Source: Treponema sp.
GTDB lineage: Bacteria; Spirochaetota; Spirochaetia; Treponematales; Treponemataceae
Assembly (NCBI GenBank): GCA_017940005.1
Contig: JAGAZO010000007.1
Span: 1 to 64,000, forward strand
DNA: 64,000 nucleotides
Direction: 5' to 3'
The translations under genes were made by a program, and so were the position numbers. Below, one piece after another: positions 44,334 to 54,059 of this stretch; within the stretch, counting starts at the first letter, position 1; each line of letters starts with the position of its first letter. Under the pieces are notes generated by a model that saw only the letters and a list, made by a program, of their open reading frames with translations, did no database searches and was not told the origin of the DNA.

Positions 44334-46175
44334 TTATTCGACAGTAACGCTCTTTGCAAGATTGCGCGGTTTATCGGGGTCATAGCCAAGGAGGACTGCG
44401 CAATAATATGCAAACAGCTGTGCAGGAATGATTGCAAGCGCAGCGGCAAAAACTTCGTTCGTTTTCGGTATTGTAATTACCGTGTCTGACAGCTGCGAAA
44501 AATAACCTGATGCATCTGTCGTGATAACCAACGCAGCACAATTTCTGCTCTTGCATTCTACAATATTCGAGCCGATTTTTTCAAACAGCTCTGGCACGGA
44601 AGCGATTCCTACAACGAGTGTATTTTTATCAACGAGCGCAATTGGACCATGCTTTAATTCACCTGCGGCAAACGCCTCGCTGTGAATATAGCTAACCTCT
44701 TTTAATTTTAGCGCGCTCTCTAAACTTGTTGCGCTGTCAAACTGTCTGCCTATGTAAAAAATCGGGCTTTTATTAAAATGCAACGACGCAAATTTTTGAA
44801 TTTCTGACTGCTGCTGTAAAATTTCTTCTGCTTTTGTCGGAATTTCTTGAAGCTCTTTTAGCAAATCGAGATACTGCTGCTTTGGCAAAATTCCACGAAC
44901 AAAACCCGCTTTGAGCGCGAGCATGTATAAACACATAAGCTGCGTCGTATACGCTTTTGTTGAAGCAACCGCTATTTCAGGACCTGCCCATGTGTATATT
45001 ACGTAATCTGCTTCGCGTGTTATTGTAGAGCCAACGCAATTTGTAATTGCAACAACTTTTACACCGCGTGATTTTGCAAGACGAAGAGCTGCGAGCGTGT
45101 CGGCTGTTTCTCCAGACTGGCTTATCACAATAAAGATGTCGTCTGCATTGAAGATGGGATTCATATAGCGAAATTCTGACGCCACTTCAACTTGCACGGG
45201 AATGCGCGTAAGTTTTTCAAATGCATATTTTGCTACAATTCCTGCATGATAAGCGGTTCCGCATGCGGTAATCAGTATTCGAGAAGCGTGATTCCAGAAA
45301 TCGTCGATAGCCGCTGCATCAAAGCGTAAATCAATAGGAGCATCGCCTTCAAACACAAAGCGCGGATGCACTGTGTCATTCAAAGCTTTAGGCTGCTCAA
45401 AAATTTCTTTAAGCATAAAATGCTGATAGCCGCCCTTTTCTGCTGCGCTCATATCCCATGCAACATGGCTTGGCTCGCGAACAATATGTTCTCCTGTCGT
45501 TTTAAAAAGATCAACGTGGTCTGCATAGAGTACGGCTGCTTCGTTTTGGTCTAAATAATACACCGTGCGCGTGTGTTCAAGAAGCGCTGGAACATCAGAA
45601 GCAATAAAATTTTCTCCGTCGCCAACACCGATTACGAGCGGACTTTCTTTGCGCGCACAGACAATTCTATCAGGATAATCTGTAGAAATAACGGCAACTG
45701 CGTAAGAACCTACAAGCCGTTGCAATGCTTTTAACACAGCAGAAAAAATATCACCACTTTCCTGATAATAATAATGAACGAGATGCGCTATTACTTCTGT
45801 ATCTGTTTGACTTTTAAATACAACATTCTGACTTTGCAACCACGCTTTCAGTTCAAGAAAGTTTTCGATTATGCCGTTGTGAACAACAGCGATTGTGCCA
45901 GAAACATTTGTATGCGGATGAGCGTTCAGGTCGCTCGGTTCTCCATGCGTCGCCCAACGTGTGTGTCCGATGCCAACAGAACCTCGCACAACTTCTTTTA
46001 TGACAAGCTGCTCAAGATTTTTTAATGCGCCTTTTGTCTTCCTTACAACAATGCTCTCATTGCCGAGTACCGCAATACCTGCTGAATCGTAACCGCGGTA
46101 TTCAAGTTTTTTCAACGCGTTCACGAGGAGCGGCGTTGCTTCCTTTTCTCCAATGTAACCAACTATTCCACACAC
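44334..46175 (-). CDS. glmS: glutamine--fructose-6-phosphate aminotransferase
   Basis: 613 aa. It makes glucosamine-6-phosphate for cell-wall synthesis from fructose-6-phosphate and glutamine. The class II amidotransferase domain starts (M)CGIVGYIGEKEA with the nucleophile Cys directly after the start, and has YRGYDSAGIAV and GIGHTRWATHGEP. Two SIS sugar-isomerase domains follow (CGTAYHAGIVAKY; SQSGETADTLAAL), ending LAKSVTVE. The start is GTG, with AGGAG about 9 nt upstream. It lies 12 bp after glnN on the same strand, so glutamine maker and user are co-expressed. Confidence 0.96.
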   Translation of the reverse strand: MCGIVGYIGEKEATPLLVNALKKLEYRGYDSAGIAVLGNESIVVRKTKGALKNLEQLVIKEVVRGSVGIGHTRWATHGEPSDLNAHPHTNVSGTIAVVHNGIIENFLELKAWLQSQNVVFKSQTDTEVIAHLVHYYYQESGDIFSAVLKALQRLVGSYAVAVISTDYPDRIVCARKESPLVIGVGDGENFIASDVPALLEHTRTVYYLDQNEAAVLYADHVDLFKTTGEHIVREPSHVAWDMSAAEKGGYQHFMLKEIFEQPKALNDTVHPRFVFEGDAPIDLRFDAAAIDDFWNHASRILITACGTAYHAGIVAKYAFEKLTRIPVQVEVASEFRYMNPIFNADDIFIVISQSGETADTLAALRLAKSRGVKVVAITNCVGSTITREADYVIYTWAGPEIAVASTKAYTTQLMCLYMLALKAGFVRGILPKQQYLDLLKELQEIPTKAEEILQQQSEIQKFASLHFNKSPIFYIGRQFDSATSLESALKLKEVSYIHSEAFAAGELKHGPIALVDKNTLVVGIASVPELFEKIGSNIVECKSRNCAALVITTDASGYFSQLSDTVITIPKTNEVFAAALAIIPAQLFAYYCAVLLGYDPDKPRNLAKSVTVE

Positions 46176-46187
46176 AGAAAGTCTCTC

Positions 46188-48278
46188 CTATACGCTAAAA
46201 AGCAGCTCCTCATACGAGGGAAACGGTTTGTACGATTCTCCGAGCAGCAACTCAATTTCATCTGCAACAGTGCGTGCTTCTTCCATTGCGGGAACAACGC
46301 TCTGTGCATACTGACGGGCACGCGTCATGCAATCACTCTGGCTGTTTGCAGCTTCATGTTTTTTTGCAAGTGTTTCTGTTTTAGCGGCAAGCGCGTCTGC
46401 AAGCGCATCGAGTTTTTTCAACAACGCAACTTCAGCCGCACCTGTTGCATCAGGCACAGCGGCTTTCAACGCGGCAACTGTTTCGCTCGTATTTTTTATA
46501 CAAGCAAATGTACATGGCAAAATATTTTTGTGAATCATTCCGAGCATTGTTTCTACTTCGATGTTGAGAAGATTGCAATATTTTTCAAGCTTCACTTCGT
46601 AGTGTCCACGCATTTCACTCTCCGAATAAATGCCCGCTTCTGTAAACAGCTTGACATTTTTCGGCTGAAGATATTCTGCAACAGCTTCAGGAAGATTGCG
46701 CAAATTCAAAAGCCCGCGCTTTTTCGCCTCTGCAACCCAGCTTGCATCATATCCATTGCCGTTAAAAATTATTTTCCAGTGCGCGGTGATTTCTTTTTTA
46801 ATAAGATTTTGCAACGTGCTCTCAAAATCACTTGCGCCATCAAGCTTGTCTGCATATTCTTTGAGCACATCTGCCACAATCGCGTTGAGCGTTGTCATGG
46901 GACCAGAAATCGAAAGCGACGAGCCTACAGAACGGAACTCGAATTTATTTCCCGTGAATGCAAACGGCGATGTACGGTTTCTGTCTGTCGTATCTTTTGG
47001 AATGGGCGGAAGCACGTCAACGCCTATTTTGATTTTCTCCTTTGTGCTGCCATTGTATGGCGTACCGTCTCTAATCGATTTTAGCACTGCTTCAAGCTCG
47101 TCGCCAACAAACAGAGAAATGATTGCAGGCGGCGCTTCGTTTGCCCCAAGCCTGTGATCGTTGCCCGCGCTTGCAATCGAAATGCGCAACAAATCTTGAT
47201 TGTCGTCTACTGCACGAATCACTGCGGTAAGGAACAAAAGAAAGCATGCGTTTTGGCGCGGCGTGTCGCCCGGTTTTAGCAGCTGCTGCCCCGTGTCTGT
47301 TTCGAGTGACCAGTTGCAGTGCTTGCCGCTGCCGTTTATGCGCGCAAACGGCTTCTCATGCAAAAGGCACACAAGCCCATGCTTCCGCGCAACACGCTTC
47401 ATAATCTCCATTGTCAGTTGATTTTGGTCTGCGGCCACATTTACTGTTGCAAAAACAGGTGCCATCTCGTGTTGGGCAGGCGCTACTTCGTTATGCTCCG
47501 TCTTTGCAGGAATGCCGTATTTCCACAACTCGTCATTCAAATCTTCCATGTATGCAACAACGCGTGGCGTAAGCGCAGTGTAATACTGGTCGTCCATCTC
47601 CTGCCCTTTCGGAGGCTTTGCGCCAAACAGCGTGCGCCCCGTCATGCGAATGTCTGTGCGCTGCTCGTACAGTTTTTCGTCAATCAAAAAATACTCTTGC
47701 TCTGCGCCAACCGAAGAGGTAACACGCTTCACGTCTGTGTTGCCAAATAGATGCAGCACGCGCACAGCCTGCTTGCTCAACGCTTCCATTGAACGAAGCA
47801 GTGGCGTTTTCTTGTCAAGCGCTTCCCCGTTATACGAGCAAAATGCAGTCGGTATGCACAGCGAATGGTCTTTGACAAACGCATACGCTGTCGGATCCCA
47901 TACCGTATAGCCGCGCGCTTCAAATGTAGCACGTCTACCGCCAGAAGGAAATGACGACGCGTCGCTTTCGCCTTTTACAAGTTCCTTTCCGCTGAACTCC
48001 ATGATGACGCCGTTATCACGCACGGGAGAAATAAAACTTTCGTGCTTTTCCGCAGTGATTCCCGTAAGCGGCTGAAACCAGTGCGTAAAGTGTGTTGCAC
48101 CTTTTGAAATTGCCCACTCTTTCATTGCATGCGCCACTTGATTTGCGTATTCAAGCTCAAGCGGCGTTCCGTCGTCAAGCGTTTTTTTGAGCGCTTTGAA
48201 TGTTTCTTTTGGGAGAAGCTCTTGCATGACTGTTTTGTTAAAAACCATGCTTCCGAATAATTCCTGTACGCGTTGCAT
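46188..48278 (-). CDS. glnN: glutamine synthetase type III
   Basis: 696 aa, the GSIII length (GSI is about 450). It forms glutamine from glutamate, ammonia and ATP. Seen: THFTHWFQPLTGITAEKHESF near residue 60-80 (cited as THWFQPLTG), GSGKHCNWSLE, EVAPAQHEMAPVFA, NRTSPFAFTGNKFEFRS and HWKIIFNGNGYDASWV, all typical of the Bacteroides/cyanobacterial GSIII group. GSIII forms dodecamers. It is followed closely by glmS. No PII gene is nearby. Confidence 0.95.
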   Translation of the reverse strand: MQRVQELFGSMVFNKTVMQELLPKETFKALKKTLDDGTPLELEYANQVAHAMKEWAISKGATHFTHWFQPLTGITAEKHESFISPVRDNGVIMEFSGKELVKGESDASSFPSGGRRATFEARGYTVWDPTAYAFVKDHSLCIPTAFCSYNGEALDKKTPLLRSMEALSKQAVRVLHLFGNTDVKRVTSSVGAEQEYFLIDEKLYEQRTDIRMTGRTLFGAKPPKGQEMDDQYYTALTPRVVAYMEDLNDELWKYGIPAKTEHNEVAPAQHEMAPVFATVNVAADQNQLTMEIMKRVARKHGLVCLLHEKPFARINGSGKHCNWSLETDTGQQLLKPGDTPRQNACFLLFLTAVIRAVDDNQDLLRISIASAGNDHRLGANEAPPAIISLFVGDELEAVLKSIRDGTPYNGSTKEKIKIGVDVLPPIPKDTTDRNRTSPFAFTGNKFEFRSVGSSLSISGPMTTLNAIVADVLKEYADKLDGASDFESTLQNLIKKEITAHWKIIFNGNGYDASWVAEAKKRGLLNLRNLPEAVAEYLQPKNVKLFTEAGIYSESEMRGHYEVKLEKYCNLLNIEVETMLGMIHKNILPCTFACIKNTSETVAALKAAVPDATGAAEVALLKKLDALADALAAKTETLAKKHEAANSQSDCMTRARQYAQSVVPAMEEARTVADEIELLLGESYKPFPSYEELLFSV

Positions 48279-48355
48279 AGTTTGTTATATCCGTTTAAAG
48301 CAAAAAAATCAAGATTGCGCACACCAATTCAACAGTACAGCAGCTTTCACAGCGA

Positions 48356-48928
48356 TTATTTCTTCATCAGTTCCGCGCCGCTTTTCCACGCAGTTCCCAC
48401 TTTTTCACCGAGCTTGTAGTAGCCGTTTTGGAACTGATCGAACACAAACGCGCCGAGTTTTTCGGGATTTACTTTGCCGCCTACGTCAAGCACTGATTCG
48501 TCTGCGAGCACGTTGACAATTTCCCCGACAACGCGGAATCCGCCAACGCCATGCTCAATGTCCGCAACTTTGCATTCAAGCGTAAGCGGAAACTCCTCGA
48601 CAATCGGCGCGTCAACGCGCGTGCTCTTTGTTGCGTGCATTCCAGAACGCTCGAACTTGTCCTTCATAGTGTTACTCGACGCAATGCCGAAAAAATCAGC
48701 TTCGGCAATATGCGCAACATCTGCAATGCTCAATGTAAATGCTTTGCGATTTTTAATATTTGCTGACGTTTTGTGCGATTCATCCAAATTGAGCGCAACC
48801 ATATTTTCAGCGCACATTCCGCCCCACGCCATGTTCATCACGTCAACGCTGCCGTCTTCGTTATACGTTGCAATCATCAATACGGGCATGGGAAACACAT
48901 ACGGCTTAACGCCTAAATCTTTTTTCAT
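48356..48928 (-). CDS. flavin reductase-like FMN-binding protein
   Basis: 190 aa of the flavoredoxin/flavin-reductase fold: YVFPMPVLMIATYNEDGSVDVMNMAWGG (cited as PMPVLMIATYNEDGS), SHKTSANIKNRKAFTLSIAD and EFPLTLECKVADIEHG. It binds FMN and probably shuttles electrons from NAD(P)H or a flavodoxin. It is divergent from the EFR1 protein, and a palindrome lies in the shared control region. AAGAGGT lies 7 nt before the ATG. Confidence 0.85.
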   Translation of the reverse strand: MKKDLGVKPYVFPMPVLMIATYNEDGSVDVMNMAWGGMCAENMVALNLDESHKTSANIKNRKAFTLSIADVAHIAEADFFGIASSNTMKDKFERSGMHATKSTRVDAPIVEEFPLTLECKVADIEHGVGGFRVVGEIVNVLADESVLDVGGKVNPEKLGAFVFDQFQNGYYKLGEKVGTAWKSGAELMKK

Positions 48929-48953
48929 AGCAGTTACCTCTTAATTTTAACGA

Positions 48954-48970
48954 TGCTATTTATGATAGCA
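48954..48970. promoter_or_regulatory. palindrome in the flavin reductase/EFR1 control region
   Basis: TGCTAT-TTATG-ATAGCA, a perfect 6-bp inverted repeat 26 bp upstream of the flavin reductase start, where its -10 would lie. It is a candidate operator; the regulator is unknown. Confidence 0.4.
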
Positions 48971-49045
48971 CAGTTTTTCACAAAATAAAAGTAGACGCGA
49001 AAAGGATACAGTAATCACCAAAATAACCGTATTGTTAAAACGACC

Positions 49046-49074
49046 TTGCATATTGCATGTAAAGCACTTATATT
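49046..49074 (+). promoter_or_regulatory. EFR1 gene promoter, leaderless type
   Basis: TTGCAT (49046-49051), a 17-bp spacer and TATATT (49069-49074), then 7 nt to the ATG at 49082. The -35 hexamer and spacing are the same as at ctpA. Confidence 0.55.
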
Positions 49075-49081
49075 TTAACAT

Positions 49082-49966
49082 ATGGATATATGTGAAATTA
49101 TTGCAGTGTATTTTTCGCCTGCAGGAAAAACAAAAGATGTTTGTTTGCGCATTGCAAATGCATGTGCCCATGCATTACAGGTACCATTATATGAAGATGA
49201 TTTTACATTGCCCGCAACTCACGCAGAAAATACTATACGAACATACAACAGCAAATCTCTTGTCGTTTTTGCTGTTCCCACATATGCAGGACGCATTCCA
49301 AACAAAGCACTGCCGTTTGTTCAAACTTTATTTAAAGGGAACGGCACGAAAGCTGTAGCTGTCGCAACATTCGGAAACAGAAGTTATGATAATGTATTGG
49401 CAGAATTGTGTTATGAACTGACAAAAGCGCAATTTTGTGTCGTTGGTGCAGGCGCATTTGTTTGCAAGCATTCATTTGCAAATATTGGCACGGCTCGCCC
49501 AAACGAAAATGACATCGAGGAACAACAACAATTTGGTGCGGATGTCGCTTCTTTGCTGCAAACACAAGACGAAACAATATTCACAAATTATTTGCCCGTC
49601 AGAGACGCTACAAAAAAAATTGTCACAGAATATACCGCTGTAGAACACTATTACACTCCACTTGGTGTAGACGGGCAACCAGCTCTATTTTTAAAAGCAA
49701 AGCCGATTACAGATGTCGCGCTTTGTGACGGCTGCATGGAATGTGTAAGTCGCTGTCCTATGGGGTCTATCGCAAAAGATAATCCAGCAAATGTTCCAGG
49801 CATTTGCATAAAATGTCATGCATGTGTGTTATGTTGCACAAGACACGCAAAATCATTTGATGATATAGCATTCCTCTCTCACAAAAAATATTTAGAACAA
49901 ACATATCAACAGCCAGCAAAGAATGAAGTGTTTTTAGCGGCAGCAAACAGCGATAGTGCGCTGTAA
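49082..49966 (+). CDS. EFR1-family flavodoxin/ferredoxin fusion
   Basis: 294 aa. Residues 1-160 are flavodoxin-like: AVYFSPAGKTKDVCLRIAN (FMN phosphate loop), VPTYAGRIPNKALPF and ATFGNRSYDNVLAEL. Residues about 210-260 are a 2[4Fe-4S] ferredoxin: CDGCMECVSRCPMGSI and CIKCHACVLCCTRHA. It passes electrons between flavin and Fe-S carriers; the partner is unknown, perhaps the divergent flavin reductase. No ribosome binding site is seen. Confidence 0.88.
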   Translation: MDICEIIAVYFSPAGKTKDVCLRIANACAHALQVPLYEDDFTLPATHAENTIRTYNSKSLVVFAVPTYAGRIPNKALPFVQTLFKGNGTKAVAVATFGNRSYDNVLAELCYELTKAQFCVVGAGAFVCKHSFANIGTARPNENDIEEQQQFGADVASLLQTQDETIFTNYLPVRDATKKIVTEYTAVEHYYTPLGVDGQPALFLKAKPITDVALCDGCMECVSRCPMGSIAKDNPANVPGICIKCHACVLCCTRHAKSFDDIAFLSHKKYLEQTYQQPAKNEVFLAAANSDSAL

Positions 49967-50125
49967 TTTTCACTGTTCTGCAACAATAGTAGAAATTCAT
50001 TATCAGTTGAAAACGTCTATTAAAGCAAAAATAACAATATTATTTTTTAATTCTTCTCACTGAGAATTCGGAAAGAGTCTGTCATGAAAGCATATGCCAT
50101 ATACTTTATTCATGCAGCTGGTTTT

Positions 50126-50155
50126 AACAACCCCAACGTTTGTGTCGGGGTTGTT
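50126..50155 (-). terminator. hairpin after the ABC exporter genes
   Basis: A 9-bp perfect stem AACAACCCC / GGGGTTGTT, 15 bp past the stop. No T run follows on the minus strand, so it is more a 3'-end hairpin than a classic terminator. Confidence 0.45.
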
Positions 50156-50169
50156 GATTCAGCAACGCC

Positions 50170-51909
50170 CTACGCGCTCCAGCTTTCGCTTTCTTTTTGC
50201 AGACGATACATCGTTGCATACGAGCCTGCTTTTTTCATCAGTTCGTCGTGCGTGCCGATGTCTTCGATTGCACCTTCTTTCAGCACAACGATTTTGTCTG
50301 CCTGCTCAATAGTGCGCAGCCGGTGCGCAATCACGATGACTGTCTTATTCTTCACAAGCGTGCTCAACGCCTCCTGAATGAGCGTTTCATTTTCTGGGTC
50401 GAGTGCGGCAGTTGCTTCATCGAGCAGAATGATTGGCGCATCTTTTAAAAGCGCGCGCGCAATCGAAAGCCGCTGCCGCTCGCCGCCTGAAAGCGTATAG
50501 CCGTTTTCACCAATGACAGTATCATAGCCGTTCGGAAGCGACTCGATAAACTCGTGGCACTGCGCCGCTTGTGCAGCGTTCATAACTTCATCGCGACTTG
50601 CATTCTGCTTGCCGACAAGTATGTTGTTGTACACTGTGTCGTTGAAAAGCACAACATCTTGAAACACGATTGAGAACGCTGTCAAAAGCGTCTCTGGGTC
50701 AACGGTAGAAACATCTACACCGCCAACGCGCACCGTGCCTTGCGACACGTCCCAAAAGCGAGCGGCAAGGCGCGCAATAGTTGATTTGCCGCATCCCGAA
50801 TGGCCAACGAGCGCAGTGATTTCACCTTGCTGTGCGGTAAAGCTGATGTCGTGCACTGTGTCGCGCTCTGCATCGTCAACATACGAAAACGAAACAGCAT
50901 CGTAGTGAATGTCGTAGCCGTTTGGCGCAAACGATTCGTTTCCCGCCTGTGTAGGATAATTAATAATTTCCTGCTGTCGTTCAATCGCAGTGCGCGCAAT
51001 GAAAAATTCTACAATCATCATAAAGATAGACGTAAGCGGCTCAAAGATGCGCCCCGCAATCAACAAAAATACAAGGTACGTAAAAAGCGCAAGCTCTCCG
51101 CGCGCAATCAAAACGCCGCCATATGCAATGACGAGCGGAAAACCAAACCGAATGATTATAATTGCGCCAATCATTGCAGAGCCTGAAAGAAACTCCGCCT
51201 TGACGCTGTCCTTTGTGAAATAATCTATCCTGTCTTTTGTGTGCTGCACATAATCATCTTTTTTGTCTGACGATTTGAGCACTTTTATGTTTTCAAGCAG
51301 CTGCTGAATCAAACTATACACAGAAAGCTTTATCACCATGACACGCTTTAAGCTTTTCTTAATTATTATGCGCGCAAAGAACACAATGATAAAACCGACA
51401 AGCGCAAACGTAAAGAGCGCGATTGTCATGCGCCATTCAAGAAACGAAAGCAGAACGGCAGATACGACAATCGATGCGACAGCTCCGAAAAGGTCGGCAG
51501 CAGCGTGACTGATTGCGTGCTCAATCGTTGTAACATCGTTTAAAATCGTCGACGTTAAATCAGATAAATCTTTTTTGCCAAAATACGACAGCGGCAGTTT
51601 GCGAATTTTTTCTGCAAGCGTTATGCGCACGTGTGCAGATTCTTCGTAGCATGTGTTGTATGTTTTGCGATATTTCAATTTTTCGAGCAGGAACATGACA
51701 ACAACGATGAGCACACTGATTGCAATAAAGAGCCATGGAGTGAGCGCTTCTCCCTTGCCGCCGTCCAGCGGTTTTAACAATTCACGCAACACAAAAAATG
51801 AAAGACCGAGCGGCACAATCAAAAATAAATTTCCGACAGTCGCAATGATAATCGCTTTATTCATGTCGCGCGCGCCTTTGTCAGACAACGCAAAATATTT
51901 TTTTAACAT
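50170..51909 (-). CDS. ABC exporter half-transporter (second of pair)
   Basis: 579 aa: a six-helix membrane domain (residues about 20-310) and an ATP-binding domain with Walker A GHSGCGKST, signature LSGGERQR and Walker B IILLDEATAALD plus the His switch AHRL. With the next gene it forms a heterodimeric exporter like the YbtP/YbtQ or MdlAB type. The substrate (lipid, drug or siderophore) cannot be read from sequence. The gap from the partner gene is 13 bp. Confidence 0.92.
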   Translation of the reverse strand: MLKKYFALSDKGARDMNKAIIIATVGNLFLIVPLGLSFFVLRELLKPLDGGKGEALTPWLFIAISVLIVVVMFLLEKLKYRKTYNTCYEESAHVRITLAEKIRKLPLSYFGKKDLSDLTSTILNDVTTIEHAISHAAADLFGAVASIVVSAVLLSFLEWRMTIALFTFALVGFIIVFFARIIIKKSLKRVMVIKLSVYSLIQQLLENIKVLKSSDKKDDYVQHTKDRIDYFTKDSVKAEFLSGSAMIGAIIIIRFGFPLVIAYGGVLIARGELALFTYLVFLLIAGRIFEPLTSIFMMIVEFFIARTAIERQQEIINYPTQAGNESFAPNGYDIHYDAVSFSYVDDAERDTVHDISFTAQQGEITALVGHSGCGKSTIARLAARFWDVSQGTVRVGGVDVSTVDPETLLTAFSIVFQDVVLFNDTVYNNILVGKQNASRDEVMNAAQAAQCHEFIESLPNGYDTVIGENGYTLSGGERQRLSIARALLKDAPIILLDEATAALDPENETLIQEALSTLVKNKTVIVIAHRLRTIEQADKIVVLKEGAIEDIGTHDELMKKAGSYATMYRLQKESESWSA

Positions 51910-51922
51910 AATTCAATTCCTC

Positions 51923-53845
51923 CTAATTTGCGGCAAGCTTCCACGAAATGCCTGTTTGAAAATTGTTCCACATGCTCGCGTACACGCCATTTTTTGCAAG
52001 CAGCTCACGGTGCGTGCCGCGCTCTGCAAGCGTGCCATCAGTGATAACACAAATAGCATCCGCATTGACAACAGAAGAAAGACGGTGCGCAATCATGATG
52101 ACTGTTTTATTTTTGAGCAACACGCTGAACGTCTTTTTGATTTTGTGCTCGTTTTCAGCGTCGGCAAAACTTGTCGCTTCATCGAGCACAACGATAGGCG
52201 CATCTTGTAAAAGTGCGCGCGCAATAGCGAGTCGTTGCGCCTCGCCGCCTGAAAGATAGGTGCCCTTTGTGCCGTACACAGTGTCTATACCCTGCGGCAG
52301 TTTTTCAATGATGTCCATGCATTCTGCAGTGCGCAATACAGCAAGCACATCTTCACGGCTCGCGCTTTTTTTGCCATAGCGAATATTTTCAAAAATTGTT
52401 TCTTTGAAAAGTTTATTTTCTTGAAACACAAAGCTCACCACATGCATAAGGTCGTCAGTTTTTATGTTGGTGATATTTACACCGCCTATTTCAATCGCAC
52501 CTGAGTCAAGCTCCCAAAAGCGACCGAGCAAATTGACCAGCGTTGTCTTGCCGCCGCCCGAAGGACCGACAAGCGCCGTGAGCGAGTGTTCAGGCACCGT
52601 GAGCGTTATGCCGTTGATTGCGTTTTTACGCTCTGGTGATTGTTGCGCGTTGCCACTTTTAGATGCGCTGTCAGAGTGCGTCGCGCTTCTCTCGTGCACT
52701 GCGCCATCCGCTTGTGATGCGGCACGTCCGTTTGACAATTTACTCTCTGCCGTTTCGTATGAAAAAACAACATCCTTGAACGCTATGTCAAACTGTTTTG
52801 GCATAATCGATTGCGCAGGTTCAGGAGCAGGCTTCTCGTTTAAAATTGCTTCAATGCGCGTGAGCGCGTCTCCGCCCATGACGCGCAAGTTTGAGCTGTA
52901 CATGATTTTTATCATCATCGTGTACACGACTGGCGAAAGCGCAAGATAAAAGATGAAGCTGTACAAAAACTGCACGTAGCTTGCGCCGCTGCCGATTGTT
53001 CCAACGAGCAAAATGGCGGCAGGCACTAAAAACACAAATCCCGCTTTCAACAGCGCAAGGAAAATCGAGTAACCGTTTTCCCACGAAATTGAATACGCAA
53101 GCACATAGTCTTTATAATTGATAATCGACGTATAAAAATCTTTGAAGCGGTACACAGATTGATTAAACGTCTTGATAACTGAAATGCCGCGTATATATTC
53201 TGTACCTGCGTTGTTCATCTTTTCAAGCGCATCTTCGTATTGCTGCATAAAACCGCTTTTTGCCGCCATACCCATCAACACGCTCTGCAGCACAAACGCA
53301 ATCACAAGCGGGATGAGCGAAATCAATCCAAAACGCCAGTCAAAGAACAGCATCAAAAACAAAATGGCAATCGGCGACACAATGTTTTGCACAACATCCG
53401 GCAACATGTGCGCAATAAGGTCTTCGAGCGAGTGCACGTTTTTTTCAAACACTTTGCGTGTAGTGCCGCTCGCATGTGTCGTATGCCATCCCACAGGAAG
53501 ACGCGCGAACGTTTCCGTCAAACGTTTTGTTAAATTGCCCATAAGATTGAACGCGGTAATGTGCGAGCACATGAGCGCGCTGAAATACAGCACAAATCCC
53601 GCGGCGGCGGAACCGAGCGCAACGAGTCCGTAAAAAATCATGTGCTGCATGTTCACGTCGTTTCCTGCGGCATACGCCGAAATGATGTCGCGCATGACGT
53701 AAAAAATAGTCACATAGGGAATGAGCATAGCAATCGTGCTCAACGCCGACAAAAAAAGCGAAAGATAGATAAACGGCTTATGTTTTCCTGCATATGCTAA
53801 AATACGGCTTACCGTACCTGGCTGTTTTGCCTTTTTTTGTTTCAT
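51923..53845 (-). CDS. ABC exporter half-transporter (first of pair)
   Basis: 640 aa, membrane domain then ATPase: Walker A GPSGGGKTT, signature LSGGEAQR, Walker B IVVLDEATSFAD. In Walker B the residue after DEAT... is normal, so both halves look ATP-competent. A Ser/Ala/Asn/His-rich insertion of about 50 residues (SNGRAASQADGAVHERSATH onward) sits between the first strands of the ATPase domain, unlike the partner. The start MKQKKAKQ at 53845 has AGGAGG 4 nt upstream. A TetR- or MarR-type regulator is not adjacent. Confidence 0.92.
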   Translation of the reverse strand: MKQKKAKQPGTVSRILAYAGKHKPFIYLSLFLSALSTIAMLIPYVTIFYVMRDIISAYAAGNDVNMQHMIFYGLVALGSAAAGFVLYFSALMCSHITAFNLMGNLTKRLTETFARLPVGWHTTHASGTTRKVFEKNVHSLEDLIAHMLPDVVQNIVSPIAILFLMLFFDWRFGLISLIPLVIAFVLQSVLMGMAAKSGFMQQYEDALEKMNNAGTEYIRGISVIKTFNQSVYRFKDFYTSIINYKDYVLAYSISWENGYSIFLALLKAGFVFLVPAAILLVGTIGSGASYVQFLYSFIFYLALSPVVYTMMIKIMYSSNLRVMGGDALTRIEAILNEKPAPEPAQSIMPKQFDIAFKDVVFSYETAESKLSNGRAASQADGAVHERSATHSDSASKSGNAQQSPERKNAINGITLTVPEHSLTALVGPSGGGKTTLVNLLGRFWELDSGAIEIGGVNITNIKTDDLMHVVSFVFQENKLFKETIFENIRYGKKSASREDVLAVLRTAECMDIIEKLPQGIDTVYGTKGTYLSGGEAQRLAIARALLQDAPIVVLDEATSFADAENEHKIKKTFSVLLKNKTVIMIAHRLSSVVNADAICVITDGTLAERGTHRELLAKNGVYASMWNNFQTGISWKLAAN

Positions 53846-54059
53846 ATAACCTCCTGATAAAAACTCCGCGTGAGCAGTGCAATATGGTGGCAACTGAGCT
53901 TAAAAAAACTCATAGATGCACCGCAAACACACTGATGTATTTTTATAGTTAGCATATGATAACAAATTATCGATGTCAATACCTCGCACACATATAATAT
54001 TGAAAAATATTAAAATTTATTAAATCTATCCTGCCTAATTGACTAGACAATGCGCTTTT

